This document shows, piece by piece, positions 7,391-11,377 of a stretch of 11,377 bases of DNA; position 1 is the stretch's first letter, and each line of letters starts with the position of its first letter. The notes beneath the pieces are model-generated. The model made no database searches. It saw only the letters and a list, made by a program, of their open reading frames with translations, and was not told the origin of the DNA. The DNA comes from CAXRGH01 sp964230195 (lineage in GTDB: Bacteria; Pseudomonadota; Gammaproteobacteria; Enterobacterales; Alteromonadaceae). The stretch is from positions 1 through 11,377 of the forward strand of contig CAXRGH010000116.1 in the NCBI GenBank assembly GCA_964230195.1. Direction: 5' to 3'. A program made the translations under genes and the position numbers.

Positions 7391-10300
7391 TTACCCTTTT
7401 TTAACCAATACTACACGACGGCTGTACAGCATCAGTAATACGAACATTAAGATCCCAATGCTCATGTTACCACCATAGAGATCAAGGGGTTCAGAACGCT
7501 CTACCACCTGTACCGGTGCGACACGTGCTGTCACCTCAACACTATCTTGCGTTTCACCATTACTGACAATAACTGCGAAGGTCACTGTGGTTTCGCGCAA
7601 TACCGTTGGAGCAACAAAGTAAGCAATTGGATTACCATTGTTTTCAATGAAATCAACCGTTGGACCAGCCGTCTGTACCCAACGATAGTTCAGCGCTAGA
7701 CCTTGCTCGTCATAACTTGCGTTAGCATCCATCACAATTGGTGCACCTGAGCTTGCCGACGCATCAATGCTCGCCATTGCAGTGACTTGTGATGGTACAT
7801 GGTTAACGGTCACACTGACTTCTTTCTCATCAGTGAAGTTCACGTTTTGAACCATAAGTTTAAACACGAGGGTTTCATCTTCATCGACCATTGGAGCTTC
7901 AAAACTCAGTTCATCTCCCGTCACATTTAACGTCACTGGTGTACCTGACACTTGTGTCCATTGATACTCAAGTTCCGCACCTTCAGACGTGTTGCCTGAC
8001 AGTACCAATTCAGCACCCTCATCAACATTGTCTTCACCTGTGATTGCGGCTGTTACAAAGGCTTCACGCATCACCACAATTGCACCTGGGTCAACAATAC
8101 TACCGTTTGCGCTACCATCTTGGTCGTATGCACCACCATCAACAATGGTTAAGCGAACACAGTGATCGCCGGCAGTCAGGCCATCGGTATAGCTTTCAGC
8201 TGCAACACTTGGACAAACACCATCCACTAATGGACTCGACGCGATGGCATTCTCACCATCCGCAATGAAGTTACTCCACCCATTGTTGCTATCGTACTTA
8301 CGATAAATCGCATTCTCAGGGAGTGCTGAACCTTCAGGCATCGGAATGACGATTGATACTGACGCACCTGCACGTGGCAATTGTTCAATCTCAAAGTCGA
8401 CGATATCAGATACTGGGACAAAGGCTTCATCACTTGCGTTATCTGATGACGTACCACCTTCACCACCAAAGTCAGCCAGTGCGTCAAGGTCGAGTGTCGC
8501 GCTGCTAGCGTTCAGTGCGCTTGACGCGATCGCCGTTTTACCGAGTTTCAGTTTCAGACCAGGCTCAGTTTGCAATACTTGAGTACCGTCACCAACAGGT
8601 AATACTGATGTGTCGCTGTTGTTATCGACGTAGTCAGGGATACCATCACCGTCGCTGTCAGCATAACCTTCGTCAGCGTCAGCAATACCATCGCCATCTG
8701 AATCCTCGTTGGCGGATAAGGCTTCAGTGACCTCCGCAACAACGAACAACAAGCTAGCTGAAGATGAAAGGGCTTCGTCACCCGTTTCAGTGACCGTAAC
8801 ATTCGCTACGTAGTTACCCGCTGCTAATTGCGATGCATCAAACTCAAAGGTTGTATCATCAGTATCCACTTGGCTATCAGTCACACCTTCAAGGTCCCAA
8901 GTAACGCTATGGGTGTCGTCAGCATTGATGTCTGTAATCGAGACGGTTAGCACAGCCGCTTGCGCAGCACTGTCATCACCGGTTGCCACAGTGACAAGCT
9001 GAGTCGTAGTACCTTCAACCATCAAGTCAAGAGACACAACTGGTGCTTCGTTACCAGCAATAGCGGTAGTGATGTGTTCGACTTTATCACCAATCACAGC
9101 GTTATCAGCAGATACAAGACTCAATACAATTTCATCACCTTCAACTAACACACCGTCATCGAGTAGTTGGTATGTCACACTACCTGTGAGACCTGATTCA
9201 ATGACAACATCACCTGACACCGCAGTATGACCTGAACCGCCCTCGCGAGCGTCAGCTTCTAGTACTTCATAGCTAACGGTTACAGGGTAACTTGCGGCTG
9301 TGCCTGAGAGGTTGACAGTAACCGTTGCTTCGCCGCCTAATTCGGTGAAGCCGTTAGTCACGAAGTTGACTTGTGGTTCAATAGCCAAGCTTTGTACCGC
9401 GGTCGCTTGATTGCCTTCGGCGTCTGTGACTTGCCATGTCACCTGATGTGCACCAGACATCAACATAGTGTCAGAAACAATAGTTGCACTCACCGCACCA
9501 TCTACCGCATCAAGGGCTTCAACATTGTCCAATAAGGCTTCGGTAATTTGCGTGTACGCACCAGAAGCCGGCAATGTGACTGACGGTAATTCGTCAAACA
9601 CTGGGGCTGTGGTGTCTTCAACTGTGATGGTTTGAATTTCCGCTAAGGTCTCACCACCTTCCACTGACACGCTCCATACCACTGCGGTTTCACCTAATCC
9701 AAATGGACCAACAAAGTCTGGTGTCGCACTCAATAAGCCACTGCTCACTGAGACTGACGCTGGTAAGGTCACTGCCGTTAATTCACCCTCTGCTTCTACC
9801 GTGATATCCGCAATGCTGGCGATATCATCAAAGGTGAGGCTCAGAATGGTTAACGCTTGCTCAGCCGTTTGCGTGTTGCCTGCTGCATCAGTGGCTGTCC
9901 ACACAACCGTGTAGTTACCCGCTTCTGACGCATCAAAGTCTGTAGTGGCTTCAATCACACCGTCAACAACGTCCGTTGCAGTGACTGTGTCTAGGCTCAC
10001 TGGCGCAATCAACGTCAAGCTCTCGAGGGCCTCAAACGTTGGCTTTTGCGTATCTTCAATCACAACCGTTTGCGTTTGCGTGCTGATGTTACCCGCAGCA
10101 TCTTCGGCTATCCACGTAATCACGTGCTCACCCACCGCGTATTCCGCTTGTGCACCGTCTGACGTGAGGGTAATGCTACCATCCACTAAGTCACTCGCTG
10201 TGGCACCTAAGCTTACTGCCGTCATGGCACCATTCGCTTCTAGCGTAATCGCATCCGTTCCGCTAATGCTTGGCGCTGTGGTATCTGTGATAACAACCGT

Positions 10301-11377
10301 TTGCGTTTGCGTGGTTTGGTTACCCGCATCATCCACTGCTGTCCACGTAATCGTGTGCTCACCAACACCGTACGTTGCTAACGCATCACTGCTCACCGTT
10401 AACTCACCGTCAACTAAATCACTTGCCGATGCATTGGCTGTAACTGCGGTTTGGGCAGCAGTCGCTTCTAGCGTGATGGTCTCACCAACCGCCAGCTCAG
10501 GCTGTGTCGTGTCCGTAATGGTGACTTGTTGTGTTGCCGTACTGATGTTACCTGCGGCATCTGTCACACTCCAATTAATCGTGTGAACGCCAACACCGTA
10601 AGCCGCTAAGGCATCACTGGTGACGGTTAGCTCGCCATCAACCGCATCGAGTGCCGTTGCCATCGCTTGGATTGCTGTTAATACACCCGTTGCCTCAACA
10701 ACCAAGTTATCACCTATGGTTAATTCTGGGACTGTCGTATCAACAATTTCAACCGTCTGTGTGACCGGCGTTGCTGCATTACCTTCTGCATCAGTTGCTG
10801 TCCAAGTAATGGTATGAACACCAACCGGGTACGCTGCTTCTGCATCACTGATAGGAGTCACATCACCATCCACCAAGTCACTGGCAGTCGCTGTGACGCT
10901 AACTGGTGTCAATGTACCAGTGGCTTCTAACTGAACTGCCTCACCTGCAGTAATGACAGGTGATGTGGTATCTTCAACCGTTACCGTTTGTGTTAGTTCA
11001 CTTTCGTTACCCGCTGCATCGACTGCAGTCCAAGTTACGATATGAGTGCCTACTGAGTATTCTGCCTCGGCATCACTGCTTGGTGCAACGTCACCGTCAA
11101 CCAAGTCAGTAGCTGTTGCCGCTAAGTTAACTGCGGTTAGTGCACCCGTGGCTTCCACCGTCACATTGTCAACTGCTAGCTCTGGTGCCGTATTATCTTC
11201 AACAACCACTTGCTGTGCAAAGGTACGAACATAAGACACTGATGACACTTCATCTTCATAGCTCACTGTCCACGTTACTGTGGTGGTACCTACCACAAAG
11301 CCTTCGGCTGGTGCGTCGTTTGTGAAGGTTGGTACTACGCCGTCTTGAACGTCTTTCAATACCGGAGCTTCTGGCGT
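7391..11377 (-). CDS. Large multidomain surface protein with HYR repeats, choice-of-anchor U domain and GlyGly-CTERM-like tail; 5' end outside the window
   Basis: The frame is open to the right edge, so 1328 C-terminal residues are visible (numbered from base 11377) and the true start and signal peptide are not. Residues 1-671 are about nine HYR-like immunoglobulin-fold modules. Residues 670-774 resemble Calx-beta (EGDEIVLSL near the end). Residues 776-882 are another beta-sandwich, PKD- or cadherin-like. Residues 892-922 are a thrombospondin type 3 calcium-binding stretch. Residues 923-1104 match the choice-of-anchor U domain. Residues 1106-1287 are two PKD/REJ-like modules (YQWTQVSG, YRWVQTAG). 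The tail is G1302-G1303, a hydrophobic helix, then R1320-R1321, as in GlyGly-CTERM proteins processed by rhombosortase. The only two visible cysteines are in the choice-of-anchor U domain. It is probably exported and surface-anchored or released, perhaps an adhesin; no enzymatic domain is visible. Confidence 0.93.
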   Translation of the reverse strand, partial: TPEAPVLKDVQDGVVPTFTNDAPAEGFVVGTTTVTWTVSYEDEVSSVSYVRTFAQQVVVEDNTAPELAVDNVTVEATGALTAVNLAATATDLVDGDVAPSSDAEAEYSVGTHIVTWTAVDAAGNESELTQTVTVEDTTSPVITAGEAVQLEATGTLTPVSVTATASDLVDGDVTPISDAEAAYPVGVHTITWTATDAEGNAATPVTQTVEIVDTTVPELTIGDNLVVEATGVLTAIQAMATALDAVDGELTVTSDALAAYGVGVHTINWSVTDAAGNISTATQQVTITDTTQPELAVGETITLEATAAQTAVTANASASDLVDGELTVSSDALATYGVGEHTITWTAVDDAGNQTTQTQTVVITDTTAPSISGTDAITLEANGAMTAVSLGATASDLVDGSITLTSDGAQAEYAVGEHVITWIAEDAAGNISTQTQTVVIEDTQKPTFEALESLTLIAPVSLDTVTATDVVDGVIEATTDFDASEAGNYTVVWTATDAAGNTQTAEQALTILSLTFDDIASIADITVEAEGELTAVTLPASVSVSSGLLSATPDFVGPFGLGETAVVWSVSVEGGETLAEIQTITVEDTTAPVFDELPSVTLPASGAYTQITEALLDNVEALDAVDGAVSATIVSDTMLMSGAHQVTWQVTDAEGNQATAVQSLAIEPQVNFVTNGFTELGGEATVTVNLSGTAASYPVTVSYEVLEADAREGGSGHTAVSGDVVIESGLTGSVTYQLLDDGVLVEGDEIVLSLVSADNAVIGDKVEHITTAIAGNEAPVVSLDLMVEGTTTQLVTVATGDDSAAQAAVLTVSITDINADDTHSVTWDLEGVTDSQVDTDDTTFEFDASQLAAGNYVANVTVTETGDEALSSSASLLFVVAEVTEALSANEDSDGDGIADADEGYADSDGDGIPDYVDNNSDTSVLPVGDGTQVLQTEPGLKLKLGKTAIASSALNASSATLDLDALADFGGEGGTSSDNASDEAFVPVSDIVDFEIEQLPRAGASVSIVIPMPEGSALPENAIYRKYDSNNGWSNFIADGENAIASSPLVDGVCPSVAAESYTDGLTAGDHCVRLTIVDGGAYDQDGSANGSIVDPGAIVVMREAFVTAAITGEDNVDEGAELVLSGNTSEGAELEYQWTQVSGTPVTLNVTGDELSFEAPMVDEDETLVFKLMVQNVNFTDEKEVSVTVNHVPSQVTAMASIDASASSGAPIVMDANASYDEQGLALNYRWVQTAGPTVDFIENNGNPIAYFVAPTVLRETTVTFAVIVSNGETQDSVEVTARVAPVQVVERSEPLDLYGGNMSIGILMFVLLMLYSRRVVLVKKG
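7394..7474 (-). other. GlyGly-CTERM-like sorting tail
   Basis: The final 27 residues start with GGNMS, followed by about 13 hydrophobic residues (IGILMFVLLMLY), then SRR and a basic end (VKKG). This is the tripartite pattern of GlyGly-CTERM: glycine-rich cleavage site, membrane helix, basic cluster. In Vibrio, Shewanella and relatives such tails are cut by a rhomboid-type protease (rhombosortase). The glycine part is short (two residues), so a plain C-terminal membrane anchor is the alternative. Confidence 0.7.
8066..8611 (-). other. Choice-of-anchor U domain (within the large surface protein)
   Basis: Visible residues 923-1104 contain the recognisable pattern of this family: SIVIPMPEG, AIYRKYDSNNGW, a cysteine in GVCPS, a second cysteine in GDHCVRLTI, then VDGGAYDQDGSANG and SIVDPG. 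Known members sit near the C-terminus of exported proteins that carry one of several sorting tails, which fits the GG tail here. The two cysteines (C1055, C1073) are the only ones seen and may form a disulfide. Boundaries are approximate. Confidence 0.75.
8612..8704 (-). other. Thrombospondin type 3 calcium-binding stretch (within the large surface protein)
   Basis: Two DSDGDGI units, each continuing into ADADE or PDYVD, make the acidic DxDxDG pattern of thrombospondin type 3 repeats, which bind calcium. They act as a rigid or calcium-dependent link between the N-terminal repeat stalk and the choice-of-anchor U domain. Confidence 0.85.
9365..11377 (-). repeat. Tandem HYR-like modules, about 225-230 bp each
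   Basis: About nine modules of 72-77 residues follow one another: a partial one at the right edge, then units starting at visible residues 70, 145, 222, 298, 373, 450, 522 and 597. The unit pattern is EATG.LTAV, DLVDG, SDA, Y.VG.H..TWTA.DAAGN, TQTV and DTT.P. The units at 70-449 (bases 10031-11170) are the most alike, also at DNA level. The last three, toward the C-terminus, are diverged, and the one at 450 lacks the EATG motif. More copies probably lie beyond the window. Confidence 0.9.

Noticed and set aside
7423..7432. CTGTACAG palindrome as a LexA-like site
   Set aside because: It lacks the 8-base spacer of a LexA box and lies inside the coding sequence of the surface protein's C-terminal helix.
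9945..10586. 213-aa open reading frame on the plus strand
   Set aside because: It is antisense to the HYR repeats; its repetitive VCVCVxxLPAxS pattern is only the reverse complement of the repeat units.
11357..11359. TTG codon as the start of the large surface protein
   Set aside because: The frame continues in register to the window edge (TPEAPV before it) and the TTG lies in the middle of an HYR module, so it is an internal leucine.

Overview
The window looks like chromosomal DNA of a marine gammaproteobacterium, most likely an Alteromonadales-type organism. This is inferred from the class II dihydroorotase and DNA polymerase II sequences, a lipoprotein M13 peptidase, and a large surface protein with a GlyGly-CTERM-like tail; no search could be run. 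All six genes lie on the minus strand, so the reading order is right to left. No RNA gene, CRISPR array, insertion sequence or phage gene was seen.

Right part (7391-11377): the 3' part of a very large exported protein whose 5' end lies beyond the window. It has about nine HYR-like immunoglobulin-fold repeats, then a Calx-beta-like module, a calcium-binding thrombospondin type 3 stretch, a choice-of-anchor U domain, two PKD-like modules and a C-terminal GG / hydrophobic helix / RR sorting tail. A strong intrinsic terminator follows it (7331-7362).

Middle (5864-7329): a good extended -10 promoter, a leader with two inverted repeats, a 105-residue protein of unknown function, then 37 bp later an outer-membrane porin of the OprO/OprP type. 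DNA polymerase II (polB, 3452-5806) follows the porin without a visible terminator, so read-through from the same promoter is possible. No LexA box was seen near polB.

Left part (1-3410): pyrC (dihydroorotase, pyrimidine synthesis) with its own promoter and intrinsic terminator. Next comes a 335-bp intergenic region with that terminator, a purine-rich 11-bp repeat, a promoter and a leader with two hairpins. Last is a secreted M13 zinc metallopeptidase lipoprotein that runs off the left edge.

The housekeeping genes look intact and ordinary. The least explained items are the large modular surface protein, the 105-residue unknown protein linked to the porin, and the paired stem-loops in the leaders of the unknown gene and of the peptidase. 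No strong case for a wholly new system is visible.
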